DNA from: UBA1672 sp051967755 | GTDB taxonomy: Bacteria > Pseudomonadota > Alphaproteobacteria > Micavibrionales > Micavibrionaceae | Reading direction: 5' to 3' | Assembly (NCBI GenBank): GCA_051967755.1 | Contig: JBQDYD010000003.1 | Location: 1 to 64,000, forward strand | Length of the DNA: 64,000 bases | Part shown: in pieces, positions 50,626-59,983 of the stretch | Position numbering within the stretch: position 1 is the first letter of the stretch | How the letters are laid out: every line of letters begins with the position of its first letter | Notes under the pieces: generated by a model | Told to the model about the DNA's origin: nothing | The model's input: the letters and a program-made list of their open reading frames with translations, nothing else | Database searches by the model: none | Made by a program: the position numbers and the translations under genes

Positions 50626-51288
50626 ATGGCAGAAGAAGATCAGGGAAATGAAGACCTGGAAGCTGAAGGCGGCGAAGAGCTGGAAGAGAAAAAAGGCGGT
50701 AAGAAAAAGCTGCTCTTTATATTATTACCGTTGCTATTGCTCGGCGGTGGCGGTGGTGCTGCATATTATATGGGGATGTTGGACTCCCTTCTTGGTAAGA
50801 AGGCAGAGGAAGAATGCGTTATTGATGATCACGGGGATGAGGTGTGTACACCCATTGAGGATGAGCACGGAGACGATGATGGTCATGGTGAATCTGATGA
50901 TCATGGCGGTGATGACGGTCATGCTAAATCAGATGATGGTCACGGTGATGGCCACGGCGGTGATGGTGAAGGATCTTCAGAAGCTGATAAATTTTTGCCT
51001 ATGAAGTCTATCATTGTAAATTTAATCTCCGATGACGGTGTACCCAGAAACTTTAGATTAAAGGTGGTTTTAGAACTGGAGAGTAGTTCTGACGCGTCTA
51101 AGGTTGAGGCGGTTATACCGCGTATTGAAGATGAGTTTCAGGTTTACCTGAGAGAGCTGCATGTTAAGGATTTGCGCGGTTCTGCAGGGATTTATCGTTT
51201 GAAAATGGAGCTTTTGTGGCGCGTTAATCAGGCCGTAGAACCCATCGAAATTAAAGATGTGTTGTTTCAGGAAATCCTTATTCAATAA
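50626..51288 (+). CDS. fliL: Flagellar basal body-associated protein FliL with His/Asp-rich linker
   Basis: A 220-residue single-pass inner-membrane protein that associates with stators. An acidic/Lys cytoplasmic tail is followed by the membrane helix 'KLLFILLPLLLLGGGGG'. A periplasmic linker at about residues 63-122 is composed almost only of His, Asp, Gly, Glu and Ser. The FliL domain then starts 'FLPMKSIIVNLISDDG' and ends 'IEIKDVLFQEILIQ'. The linker, with about ten 'DGH/DDHG' units and a flanking Cys pair, is far richer in His than usual FliL linkers and might bind metal. Confidence 0.93.
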   Translation: MAEEDQGNEDLEAEGGEELEEKKGGKKKLLFILLPLLLLGGGGGAAYYMGMLDSLLGKKAEEECVIDDHGDEVCTPIEDEHGDDDGHGESDDHGGDDGHAKSDDGHGDGHGGDGEGSSEADKFLPMKSIIVNLISDDGVPRNFRLKVVLELESSSDASKVEAVIPRIEDEFQVYLRELHVKDLRGSAGIYRLKMELLWRVNQAVEPIEIKDVLFQEILIQ

Positions 51289-51400
51289 CGGTTAGACAAA
51301 AAGCGGCATGTTTTTTGCTACGATCTTCTGGTATAGTGTGTTTATGCATTTTGTGTATCAGAAAGATGGCTATATGCCCTTACAAGAAGAAGATTAACGC

Positions 51401-52519
51401 ATGAGTGATTCGGATACAGATGAAATGTCGCAAATGAGCGACGAAGAAAAAGCCATGATGGAGCAGTGGGAGTCCATGGCCGACGATGAGGGCGGCGATG
51501 ACCCCGATGTTATGGCCGATGCCGAAGCTGAAGAGGATGACGACGACGGTGCATCTGCCCGAATCCTGAACCAAGATGAAATTGACAGTCTTCTTGGCTT
51601 TGACGATGAAATTGGCGGGGCTGAAACATCCGGTGTTATGGCGCTTATTAATTCGGCGATGGTCAATTATGAGCGCTTGCCGATGTTGGACATCGTCTTT
51701 GACCGTTTGGTGCGCCTTATGTCTACGTCACTACGAAATTTAACATCTGATAATGTTGAGGTTAGCCTCGATCAGGTGTCAACAGTGCGCTTTGGTGATT
51801 ATATGAATTCGATCCCATTGCCTGCAATGCTCTCTGTTTTTAAAGCGGAAGAGTGGGATAATAACGGGCTGATGGTTACAGACAGTGCGTTGATTTACTC
51901 CATCGTTGATGTGCTTCTTGGTGGGCGTAAGGGGGAATCTTCTATTCGGGTTGAGGGGCGACCATACACCACGATTGAGACAAAACTGGTGGAGCGTATG
52001 GTTCATGTGACTTTGGCAGACGTATCATCGGCATTTGACCCGCTTTCTCCGGTAAGCTTTAATTTGGATCGCATGGAAACAAACCCCAGATTTGCGACAA
52101 TTACGCAAACAGGAAATGCGTGTGTTCTTGCGCGGCTGCGTTTGGATATGGGGGAGCGCGGCGGGCGTATGGAAATTCTTATTCCTTATGCTACGCTGGA
52201 ACCTATCCGCGCATTGCTGTTACAGCAATTTATGGGCGAAAAGTTCGGTCGTGACTCTATTTGGGAAAATCACCTTACGCAGGAGTTATATAAAACTGAT
52301 GTTCAGCTTCAGGCGGTTTTGGGTGAAATGTCTGTCCCATTGGGCGAGATGTTGAATTGGGAGCCGGGGGATCAGATTTTATTGAACACCACCACGAATG
52401 ACTACCTTGAGCTTCGATGTGGTGACTTCCCGATGTTTAGAGGGCCTGTCGGACAACGCCAGGGAAATATAGCGGTTAGGGTGGAAGATTACATAGAGCC
52501 AGAAGAAGACGGCAATTAA
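51401..52519 (+). CDS. fliM: Flagellar motor switch protein FliM
   Basis: A 372-residue C-ring protein. The CheY-binding motif 'LNQDEIDSLLGF' sits at about residues 56-67 after a very acidic leader, as in other alphaproteobacteria. The CheC-like middle domain has 'NYERLPMLDIVFDRLVRLMS'. A C-terminal SpoA domain has 'LGEMSVPLGEMLNWEPGD' and 'LRCGDFPMFRGPVGQRQGNI'. It is second in the fliL operon. Confidence 0.96.
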   Translation: MSDSDTDEMSQMSDEEKAMMEQWESMADDEGGDDPDVMADAEAEEDDDDGASARILNQDEIDSLLGFDDEIGGAETSGVMALINSAMVNYERLPMLDIVFDRLVRLMSTSLRNLTSDNVEVSLDQVSTVRFGDYMNSIPLPAMLSVFKAEEWDNNGLMVTDSALIYSIVDVLLGGRKGESSIRVEGRPYTTIETKLVERMVHVTLADVSSAFDPLSPVSFNLDRMETNPRFATITQTGNACVLARLRLDMGERGGRMEILIPYATLEPIRALLLQQFMGEKFGRDSIWENHLTQELYKTDVQLQAVLGEMSVPLGEMLNWEPGDQILLNTTTNDYLELRCGDFPMFRGPVGQRQGNIAVRVEDYIEPEEDGN

Positions 52520-52522
52520 GAT

Positions 52523-53203
52523 ATGGGTACTGAGTTATTAGCGTTATTGTTTGATTGTGTTGTGATGACACTGTTGGGTGCTACAATTTTCTTTGTGTAT
52601 CGCCTTACAAAAAGTTTGGAAAATTTTAAGCAGCACAGGCAGGAATTAGACAGTGTGATTGCCAATTTACTATCCAGTATTGACCGGGCAGAGCGCTCTG
52701 TTCAGGCGTTGAAACTATCCAGTGCAGAAGAAGCAGGACGTATGGAGGGGTTGATAGAGCAGGCAAAATCACTTTCTGATGAATTGCAGATTATTAATCA
52801 AGCCGGTGAGAGTATGGCGGTGCGTTTGGAAAAGCTTGCAGAGACCAATAGAAAGCTTGTGCAGCCAACACATAAATATCAGCTTCCTGATCAGGTGCCG
52901 CGTCATAAAGAGAAAATCAGTTCTCCGGTTCATAAAAGAAAAGCCGCCAAACAGGATGATACATCAAAAAGTTACGGTGAGACGTTAAAACGGGTCGATA
53001 GAAAAACGGAGCCGCAGGAAGAAGATTTACCATCATTCATGATACAGGATCGTGACTATAATTCCGGTGAGCCGGCAAATAACGATGATGGTGATTTTAG
53101 CGTGGAAGATCAGGATCGAGGGAGCCTGCAAAGTCAAGCAGAGCGAGAATTGTATGAAGCATTGCGTAGTAGTAAAAAAAATATTACTGACGGGGGCTCA
53201 TGA
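52523..53203 (+). CDS. DUF6468-like membrane-anchored protein
   Basis: A 226-residue protein with one N-terminal membrane helix ('FDCVVMTLLGATIFFVYRL'), then a coiled coil through about residue 115 ('NFKQHRQELDSVIANLLSSI'). A Lys/Glu/Asp-rich disordered tail follows. The layout and place between fliM and motE match the DUF6468 proteins found in alphaproteobacterial flagellar loci. Its function is not known. It starts three bases after fliM and overlaps motE by four. Confidence 0.65.
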   Translation: MGTELLALLFDCVVMTLLGATIFFVYRLTKSLENFKQHRQELDSVIANLLSSIDRAERSVQALKLSSAEEAGRMEGLIEQAKSLSDELQIINQAGESMAVRLEKLAETNRKLVQPTHKYQLPDQVPRHKEKISSPVHKRKAAKQDDTSKSYGETLKRVDRKTEPQEEDLPSFMIQDRDYNSGEPANNDDGDFSVEDQDRGSLQSQAERELYEALRSSKKNITDGGS

Positions 53204-53898
53204 TTAGTTATTCTAAAATTCTACCGTTACTGATTATCGTATCGATGTTGTCTTTCTCGATACGCCTGACCGAAGTTGTCACCGGTGTTTCTAATCTATC
53301 GGATGTGGCGTATGCAAAAGCCGCCGATGATGGTGACAAGGCTCATGCAAAAGAGGAAGAGCACGAAGAGCCCATGGCAAAAGGGCATATGCAAAGCGAT
53401 AAGAAAAAGAAGGGCGTGGACGTTGTTGAGGGCGATGATGCAAAAGCCCCCAAATGGCGTGATGCCAGTGACTCTGATCTTGATGTGACGAGTATAAAGT
53501 TGGAAATGTTTGAGGATTTATCCAAGCGGCGCGCAGAATTGGAAAAGATGGAAGAAGATGTTCGTATGCGTGAGGCGCTTTTAAAGGCCGCAGAGCAAGA
53601 GCTTGATCGCAAGGTGCAGGAACTGACCAATTTGCGTAAGGAAATTGAAGAACTCTTAGAGCTCCAATCAGGTCAGGAACAACAACGTATCGACAGTCTT
53701 GTTAAGATTTATGAAGGCATGAAACCAAAAGATGCCGCGCGTATATTTGATACGCTTGATTTAGATGTCTTGGTGATGGTGATGTCTAAAATGTCTGAGC
53801 GTAAGGTCGCCCCTGTGTTGGCCGCCATGAACCCGGAACGCGCCAGAACAGTTACGATCATGCTTGCAGAAGAGCGTACTTTGCCAACTCTGCAATAA
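53200..53898 (+). CDS. motE: MotE-like protein (MgtE N-domain family)
   Basis: A 232-residue protein with an N-terminal signal/anchor ('ILPLLIIVSMLSFSIRL') and a charged Lys/Asp/Glu segment. A coiled coil ('RRAELEKMEEDVRMREALLK') leads to a C-terminal MgtE-N-like domain 'YEGMKPKDAARIFDTLD', 'VMSKMSERKVAPVLAAMNPE'. In Sinorhizobium MotE is the periplasmic chaperone of the motor protein MotC. It ends the fliL-fliM operon. The large solenoid gene after motB may be the MotC counterpart. Confidence 0.8.
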   Translation: MISYSKILPLLIIVSMLSFSIRLTEVVTGVSNLSDVAYAKAADDGDKAHAKEEEHEEPMAKGHMQSDKKKKGVDVVEGDDAKAPKWRDASDSDLDVTSIKLEMFEDLSKRRAELEKMEEDVRMREALLKAAEQELDRKVQELTNLRKEIEELLELQSGQEQQRIDSLVKIYEGMKPKDAARIFDTLDLDVLVMVMSKMSERKVAPVLAAMNPERARTVTIMLAEERTLPTLQ

Positions 53899-54158
53899 GG
53901 TGCATTCCCTTGTATTCATTGTAATTATCGCAAATCACTGAAACAAAAAGTTTGCACTTTATTTCCGTTGTTTTTTCGTTGATACTCTATTTGAGGGAGT
54001 TTTCAATTAGCCATTTAAAGTTTGATTTTTTGTTTTTTAATTACGAAGCGTTAACTTTTTGAAGGCATAATTCCTTTCGTGAATGGTGTGAAGTGCACGT
54101 TCTTTTTTTCAAATTTATGCGTTTGAATTCGGCTTATATTTTTTAAGGAGATAAAAAA

Positions 54159-54548
54159 GTGGCAGTTGATATGAATATGAATGTTCTCATTGTTGATGAT
54201 TACACAACAATGCTCAGAATTATCAAAAATCTTTTGAAGCAGCTTGGTTTTAATAATGTTGATGAGGCAACCGATGGCACAATGGCATTGGAAAAGATTA
54301 AGTCTAAAACATATGGCTTGGTAATTTCTGATTGGAATATGGAGCCTATGAGTGGGTATGAGTTTTTAAAGCAGGTGCGTGCTTCGGATCAGCCTTTTAA
54401 GACTGTTCCGTTTATTATGGTGACAGCCGAAAGTAAAACGGAAAATGTGATTGCGGCAAAGCAGGCAGGTGTTAACAACTACATCGTAAAACCGTTTAAT
54501 GCAGAAACGCTGAAAACGAAAATTTCAGCTGTGTTAGGTGACTTTTAG
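54159..54548 (+). CDS. cheY: CheY-type single-domain response regulator
   Basis: A 129-residue stand-alone receiver. The acidic pair is in 'VLIVDDYTTMLRII', the phospho-acceptor Asp in 'LVISDWNMEPMSGYEF', Thr in 'FIMVTAESK' and Lys in 'NYIVKPFNAETL'; 'DWNMEP' is typical of CheY. It should bind FliM to change rotation. The start is GTG 54159, with AAGGAG eight bases upstream. The 260 bases before it hold no gene and no promoter I could fix. It is followed by cheZ; no cheA or cheW is in the window. Confidence 0.9.
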   Translation: MAVDMNMNVLIVDDYTTMLRIIKNLLKQLGFNNVDEATDGTMALEKIKSKTYGLVISDWNMEPMSGYEFLKQVRASDQPFKTVPFIMVTAESKTENVIAAKQAGVNNYIVKPFNAETLKTKISAVLGDF

Positions 54549-54575
54549 GTCTTTGGTTTGCAAGGGGGGAAGAAA

Positions 54576-55178
54576 ATGGAAGCAGCAGGTAGTGAAGAGG
54601 CAAGCGCTAACAATAAGAAAGAAAAGATTGTAAAAATAATCTCTTCTGTCGTTGATAAAGTTAGTGAAAATCAACAGGTCTCTTTAAATTCTATTCTCAG
54701 CGAAATGCGTGATTTATTGGTGGTTATAGAAGAAACCCGCGATGAATTGGGGCGTGCTGCACCTTCAAAAATCAAAGGTGAGCACATTCCCGAGGCGACA
54801 GATGAGTTGGATGCCATCGTTAACGCAACATCAGAAGCGACCGGAACTATCATGGATAGTTGTGACGCGATTATGGAGCAAACCTCCGCGATTGAGGGCG
54901 ATGCAAGTGAAGCGATTACAGCGGAAATCATGAAGATATATGAGGCGTGCTCGTTTCAAGATATCACAGGGCAGCGAATCTCTAAGGTTGTGACAACATT
55001 TCATGACATAGAGGAAAAGATTGATCGGTTAGTATCTGTGTTGGGTATAAAAGAAATTCGCAATATCGAAACTGATAAAGAAATGACAGATGAAGATTTG
55101 ATGAATGGTCCGCAACTGCCTGATAACGCAATTTCACAAGAAGATATTGATAAGCTGCTTGCTGAATTTGATGAGTGA
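54576..55178 (+). CDS. cheZ: CheZ-like CheY-P phosphatase
   Basis: A 200-residue, mostly helical protein. 'YEACSFQDITGQRISKVVTT' is the CheZ active-site helix (with the catalytic Gln), and the C-terminal 'ISQEDIDKLLAEFDE' is a CheY-binding tail like that of FliM/CheZ. I choose ATG 54576, preceded by an AAGGGGGGAAG ribosome site. It follows cheY by 27 bases and ends at a strong terminator, making a two-gene unit. Confidence 0.9.
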   Translation: MEAAGSEEASANNKKEKIVKIISSVVDKVSENQQVSLNSILSEMRDLLVVIEETRDELGRAAPSKIKGEHIPEATDELDAIVNATSEATGTIMDSCDAIMEQTSAIEGDASEAITAEIMKIYEACSFQDITGQRISKVVTTFHDIEEKIDRLVSVLGIKEIRNIETDKEMTDEDLMNGPQLPDNAISQEDIDKLLAEFDE

Positions 55179-55215
55179 TCTTCGTATATATCTTTAATGT
55201 TTATCTATTTATATG

Positions 55216-55244
55216 AAGCGATAGGCTGTTCTATCGCTTTTTTT
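55216..55244 (+). terminator. Rho-independent terminator after cheY-cheZ
   Basis: AAGCGATAG and CTATCGCTT form a 9-pair perfect stem with a 6-base loop, followed by a run of T. It separates cheZ from the stator unit. Confidence 0.88.
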
Positions 55245-55299
55245 ACTTTTTTCAGCTATCATTGAATAATCTTATTTTAGTCTCTTCTTGGATATTTTT

Positions 55300-56007
55300 A
55301 TGGCTAATCAGTTCTTAGCGTTGTCATTATTTCTCATGCTGTTATCGTTTTTTATCGTGTTGAACAGCGTGTCAAACTTTGAGCGCGAGCGTGCTGTTCC
55401 GGCTGTTTTGAATAGTTTGAAGCTTACGTTTTCTTCCGATGAACGTAAGATAGAGCACAAGCCTGCTCCCAGTCCTTCAGAATATGAAGAGCAAAGATCA
55501 GGGGACACGATAGATGCCGTAGAAGGCGTGTTTAACGCAAATATCGCGGGGTTTGAGGCAAAAAGAAACCGTTTGGGCACAGTACTGCATGTTAGTTTGC
55601 CCATGCAGCGTTTGGAAAATGCCGTTGATGCAGCAAACTTCGAAGAAATTGATTTCAACGATGAGGGCGAAAGCCAAAGCTTTTTGATCACGTTGGTGAC
55701 TGTTTTGCGTTCAGCTGAGCGCGGAGATCCTTACCGAATTGATATCGTAATGAATATTCCTGAAGATCCGGTTGCATTTTCTGATGCAGAGCCAAACTTA
55801 TTTATGAGATCATTAAAGCGCGTCAGTCATGTGGCCGAAGAGCTGGAGCAACGCGGGCTTCCGAAAAAGATGATTAGTGCCGGTCTTCAAAAAGGGGAAG
55901 TCGGCAATGTTGATTTATATTTTTACAAATATGCACCATTTTCATTTCCCGAAGATGCAATGAAAAAAGTGTTAGAACAAAACGCTCAGGGGCAGGATCA
56001 GCAATGA
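55300..56007 (+). CDS. MotB-like membrane protein lacking the channel Asp
   Basis: A 235-residue protein with one N-terminal membrane helix 'FLALSLFLMLLSFFIVLNSV' placed like the MotB helix. Where MotB has the ion-carrying Asp ('TD.M.LML.FF'), this has Ala-Leu-Ser. The periplasmic part has strands 'LGTVLHVSLPMQRLENA' and 'YRIDIVMNIPEDP', which loosely fit an OmpA-like domain but without its peptidoglycan-binding signature. It overlaps motB by four bases. The likely role is a stator accessory subunit; the family is not firmly recognised. ATG 55300 is preferred over TTG 55288. Confidence 0.6.
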   Translation: MANQFLALSLFLMLLSFFIVLNSVSNFERERAVPAVLNSLKLTFSSDERKIEHKPAPSPSEYEEQRSGDTIDAVEGVFNANIAGFEAKRNRLGTVLHVSLPMQRLENAVDAANFEEIDFNDEGESQSFLITLVTVLRSAERGDPYRIDIVMNIPEDPVAFSDAEPNLFMRSLKRVSHVAEELEQRGLPKKMISAGLQKGEVGNVDLYFYKYAPFSFPEDAMKKVLEQNAQGQDQQ

Positions 56008-56846
56008 CCACAGACCAAGACAACATAGTGACATTCGATGGTGCCTCAGATGATGTTGCGCAACCAGATGCAGATCCTGTTACACAATCACGGGGTGAAG
56101 AGGGGGAATCTTCTCTTGTTCGTGTGGGGGATGATGATGTATCCGCTGTGCCGCTGTGGCTGGTAACATTCACAGATGTGATGGCGTTAATGCTGACGTT
56201 TTTTGTGTTGCTGTACTCTATGTCTACGCCGCAGGAAGATAAGTGGGAGGAAATCGTCGACTCCCTCTCTTACACAGAGGAAATCTATGACTCTGCGGCG
56301 CGTGAGGCTGGCACACAAGATTACATAAGTTTGGATAAGATTGAGAAGAAAAAAGCTTTGGATCCTGCGTATCTTCAAGCTCTCATAGATAACATGCTAA
56401 AGGAAAATGATATATCCGGTGTCATGCTGATTGAAAATCGCAGACGTTTGATTATTTCTCTGCCGGCGCAACTGCTTTTTAACAGTGGTATGGCCGATAT
56501 GAAGGTGGAGGGGAAGAAATTGATTTTTGAATTGGGCGGCGTGTTGTCTCGTGTGAAAAACCGTATTGAGGTGATAGGCCATGCTGATCCTATGCCTATT
56601 TCGGGCTCTGCGGGGCGGTATAGTTCAAACTGGGAATTATCATTGGCACGTGCCGCCTCAGTATCAAAGGCGTTGCGTGATGTCGGGTATGAACGCCCGA
56701 TGACTATACGCGGGTTATCCAGCGCGCGTTTTGATGAACTGCCCGAGGATTTATCCGTCAATGATCGTTATTTATTGGCGCGGCGTGTTGATATCGTTTT
56801 GATGGATGATAGCGGCTATCGACAAAATGCGTTCGATATTAAATGA
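56004..56846 (+). CDS. motB: Flagellar motor stator protein MotB
   Basis: A 280-residue stator subunit. An acidic cytoplasmic N-terminus of about 50 residues leads to the single helix 'WLVTFTDVMALMLTFFVLLY' with the essential Asp. An OmpA-like peptidoglycan-binding domain follows ('IEVIGHADPMPISGS', 'NWELSLARAASVSKAL', 'ARRVDIVLM'). It partners MotA (29852-30694). It overlaps the MotB-like gene before it and precedes the large solenoid protein by about 75 bases. Confidence 0.92.
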   Translation: MTTDQDNIVTFDGASDDVAQPDADPVTQSRGEEGESSLVRVGDDDVSAVPLWLVTFTDVMALMLTFFVLLYSMSTPQEDKWEEIVDSLSYTEEIYDSAAREAGTQDYISLDKIEKKKALDPAYLQALIDNMLKENDISGVMLIENRRRLIISLPAQLLFNSGMADMKVEGKKLIFELGGVLSRVKNRIEVIGHADPMPISGSAGRYSSNWELSLARAASVSKALRDVGYERPMTIRGLSSARFDELPEDLSVNDRYLLARRVDIVLMDDSGYRQNAFDIK

Positions 56847-56920
56847 TTATTTGATTAATTTAACTTAAACTCTGTGTTTTCATGCTGGATCGTGGGCTAA
56901 AGCTATGGCATTCTAAGAAC

Positions 56921-59900
56921 ATGAAAAGACTGTTCTTTTTCATATCTTTGTGTGTGTCTGTACTTATCTCTGCATCTGTTAACGCTCAGGACGTGATTCC
57001 TTTGCGCGCAAAGGTGCTTGATGGGTATGCAAGGCTTGTTTTTGAATGGCCGAAAGCCACCACTTATACTCTTGATCGTAGTTCCGAAAATGTCGTTAAG
57101 ATTACTTTTGGTGATGCGGGGCTGATTGATTCTGCTAAGGCGCAATTATCGGGCGTGAAGTCAGTTGCAAAATTTGACGTTGTTTCAGAAGACCCTCTGG
57201 CGATAACATTACTTATTCCCCGCAGTAGTAAGATACGCGATTTGAAAATCGGTAATCGTGTGATTTTAGATGTATTCGATCCCGAAGATGCAGGTGATTT
57301 GGGGGCATTGGTAGCGTTGTCTGAAGACGTAAAAGCACCAGCTACAGCGGTGAAAGAACCCGCCCCCAAGGTGGAGGAGAAGCAGAGCGAGCAAGAGGAA
57401 AAGGCGCCTCGCGCTATGCCACCCGCAATTGTCTTGGTGCCGGAAAACCTTCCCCCTAAGAAAACAGCAGAGCAAATACGACAAGAAGAAGAGCGCGCAG
57501 AGACAGCGCGTATCGAGAGGGAAAAAGCCCGGAAATTAGCAATAGAGAAAGCCGTTGAGCAAAAAGAGCATATCATCTCTTTGCGGGGTACGCAGGATAT
57601 GAATATGGCCGCTTATGAGAGTTTCGGAAGTTTATGGTTGGTTGTGGGCGGCGCAAATTCTTTCTCCAGACCTGCGCTGACATCGCCGGAGCCCGATATT
57701 TTCCCGGGACTGCAAATTGTTCAGGATGATGATTTGCTTGATGTGTATCGCCTGCCACTTCCTGATCGCCAATTTCAATTCAAGGGGATGGGGGGCAGTC
57801 TCGCATGGGATTTAGTGATGGGCGAAAAGGTGAATGCAAACCCCGTTACAGAGCCAAGGCGGATCATTACATCAACGCAAGAATTCCGAAACGGTGCCAT
57901 TATTTGGCCGTTTGAGGATGTTGGCGATATTGTGAATGTTGAAGAACCCGAGACAGGACAAACTTTGATCGTGGTGACTGTGCGTAATGCTAATCAGCTT
58001 GCAGGCCAAGGGCAAAGCTATGTTGATTTTGATGTTTTGACGTCACATGTGGGTCTGGTGATCAGACCGCGCGTGGACGACCTTGAGGTGACAAAAACAG
58101 AGCAAGGCGTGCGCGTGACACGGCCGTCTGGTTTGGCGCTGAGTTTGCCCAAAGATCTGGATGCGGCGGCTTTATTTGGTAAGCAAAAGGTAATAAAGCC
58201 TGTCGCCAAGAAAATTAAAGACAATGTACTGTTGCGTTTCGGTGAATGGCAGCTTGGTGATCACCGAAGTTTGAAAAGGCGTGAAAATATTCTGTTGACC
58301 GGCGTAAGGGGGCAACCACCTTCCAGGCGGGTTCAGGACTTAATTAGTCTCGGCAAGATGTTTATTGCACATGGGCGCGGCGCAGAGGCGCAAGGGTATT
58401 TTGATTTTGCCGTCTCTGAAATGCCTGCAATTGAGGATAGTGCCGAATTAAGGGCGTATCGCGGCGTGGCGAAAGCTTTGGGTTGGAAAAGTCGAGAAGC
58501 GTTGACCGATTTTCTGGTGCCCGCATTGGACGGAAATGAAGAAATTAATTTATGGAAGGCCTTTGTGCTTGCCGACCTTGGTGATTGGCAGCAGGCCGCA
58601 AGTTTGTTGCCTGATAAATATGCCGTTCTTTATACCTATCCGTATAATATAGCCAGCCGTTTGGCTGTGGTCTTGGCAGAGGTGAATTTACGTGCCGGGA
58701 ATGTACGTAAAGCCGAAGAGCTTATGACCTATATTGACTCCCAAAAAGAGGGGGAGTTAATCGCCCCGGTAAAGGCGGCGCTTCAATATTTAAAAGGTGA
58801 GGCGGCGCGGCAGAAGAAAGATGTTGAGCAAACCAAGGAATTATGGGGTGCGCTAACGAAAAACAATGATGATCTGTACCGTACAAAAGCCGGCTTGGCC
58901 CTGACAATTTTACAAGCGAATAAGAATGAAATTGATAATGAGGAAGTGATCGATCGTTTGGAGCGCCTACGCTATTCTTGGCGTGGTGACGGTTTAGAAG
59001 CACAAGTGAATTATTGGCTTGGTGATGCGTATTTCAAGGCAAAAGATTACATTAAAGGGCTTGTGATTATGCGCGAGGCAGCATCTATTGCAGATGAAAG
59101 TGTTCTTGCTGCGCGGATTACTTCTGATATGGCCGATACTTTTAACAGTATGTTCAAAGAGGAGAACCTAAAAGATGTTTCGCCGTTGGATGCAGTCGCT
59201 GTTTTTGATCAATTCAAAGAGTTAACGCCGCTTGGTTCTGAAGGTGATAAGCTTGTGCAAAGACTTGCAGAGCATTTGGTTCGTTCAAATTTATTAAGCA
59301 GAGCCGCCAACTTACTGCAGCATCAAGTGGATCACCGCCTTAACGGGAAAGAAAAAATTCGTATTGCCATTCGTTTAGCGGCAATAGAATTGCTTGATAA
59401 AAACCCGCAAAAAGCAATCAATGCGCTTTCAAAAGCCAATGATACACTTAATTTCATTTCAGAGACGGCAGATAAAAAACAGTTTCAACATGAAATTGCC
59501 TTACTGCGTATTCGGGCGTATGCACAAAATAAAGAATTTAAGAAGGCACTATCCTTGATTGAGGATATGCCGCTTGACCCCATTGTTAATCGTCTGAAAG
59601 CGGATATTGCGTGGAAAGCGAATTATTGGGATATTGCCGCGGAAGCACTCAATGATGTTATTATCGATGAGAATATCGATACTGATGAGGCATTATCACC
59701 GGAACAGGCTAATATTATCCTGAACAGAGCCATTGCTTTAAATCTTGATAATGACCGTATCTCTTTGGCGAATATGCGAGAGAAATACAGTGCCCTTATG
59801 CTGGAGAGCAACAAAGATAAAGCGCGGCAATTTGAAGTGATTACGCGGCCTCGCCGCACGGCTCTTTTAGATGATAGAGAGGCGCTGTTATCTGCCGTAG

Positions 59901-59956
59901 CCGAAGTCGATTTATTCAAAGAGTTCTTAGACAGTTATCGTAATATCCAAAATTAA
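56921..59956 (+). CDS. Large periplasmic TPR/solenoid protein downstream of motB
   Basis: A 1011-residue secreted protein. The signal peptide ends near 'SASVNAQ|DV'. An AMIN-like beta domain ('GYARLVFEWPKATTYTLDRS') spans about residues 25-105. A Pro/Glu linker and a charged coiled coil ('EERAETARIEREKARKLAIE') follow. A second beta-rich region runs to about 440, then a helical repeat solenoid to the end with TPR-like units ('FIAHGRGAEAQGYFDFAVSE', 'AALQYLKGEAARQKKD'). ATG 56921 is preferred because it opens the signal peptide. Its position after motB and the presence of motE suggest a MotC-like stator-anchoring role (inference); it is more than twice the size of MotC. Confidence 0.75.
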   Translation: MKRLFFFISLCVSVLISASVNAQDVIPLRAKVLDGYARLVFEWPKATTYTLDRSSENVVKITFGDAGLIDSAKAQLSGVKSVAKFDVVSEDPLAITLLIPRSSKIRDLKIGNRVILDVFDPEDAGDLGALVALSEDVKAPATAVKEPAPKVEEKQSEQEEKAPRAMPPAIVLVPENLPPKKTAEQIRQEEERAETARIEREKARKLAIEKAVEQKEHIISLRGTQDMNMAAYESFGSLWLVVGGANSFSRPALTSPEPDIFPGLQIVQDDDLLDVYRLPLPDRQFQFKGMGGSLAWDLVMGEKVNANPVTEPRRIITSTQEFRNGAIIWPFEDVGDIVNVEEPETGQTLIVVTVRNANQLAGQGQSYVDFDVLTSHVGLVIRPRVDDLEVTKTEQGVRVTRPSGLALSLPKDLDAAALFGKQKVIKPVAKKIKDNVLLRFGEWQLGDHRSLKRRENILLTGVRGQPPSRRVQDLISLGKMFIAHGRGAEAQGYFDFAVSEMPAIEDSAELRAYRGVAKALGWKSREALTDFLVPALDGNEEINLWKAFVLADLGDWQQAASLLPDKYAVLYTYPYNIASRLAVVLAEVNLRAGNVRKAEELMTYIDSQKEGELIAPVKAALQYLKGEAARQKKDVEQTKELWGALTKNNDDLYRTKAGLALTILQANKNEIDNEEVIDRLERLRYSWRGDGLEAQVNYWLGDAYFKAKDYIKGLVIMREAASIADESVLAARITSDMADTFNSMFKEENLKDVSPLDAVAVFDQFKELTPLGSEGDKLVQRLAEHLVRSNLLSRAANLLQHQVDHRLNGKEKIRIAIRLAAIELLDKNPQKAINALSKANDTLNFISETADKKQFQHEIALLRIRAYAQNKEFKKALSLIEDMPLDPIVNRLKADIAWKANYWDIAAEALNDVIIDENIDTDEALSPEQANIILNRAIALNLDNDRISLANMREKYSALMLESNKDKARQFEVITRPRRTALLDDREALLSAVAEVDLFKEFLDSYRNIQN

Positions 59957-59983
59957 GCTTTTAGATTTTCTTATGATTATGTA

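Noticed and set aside
51401..51600. Acidic leader before the FliM CheY-binding motif as an unusual feature
   Set aside because: Similar acidic leaders occur in other alphaproteobacterial FliM proteins.
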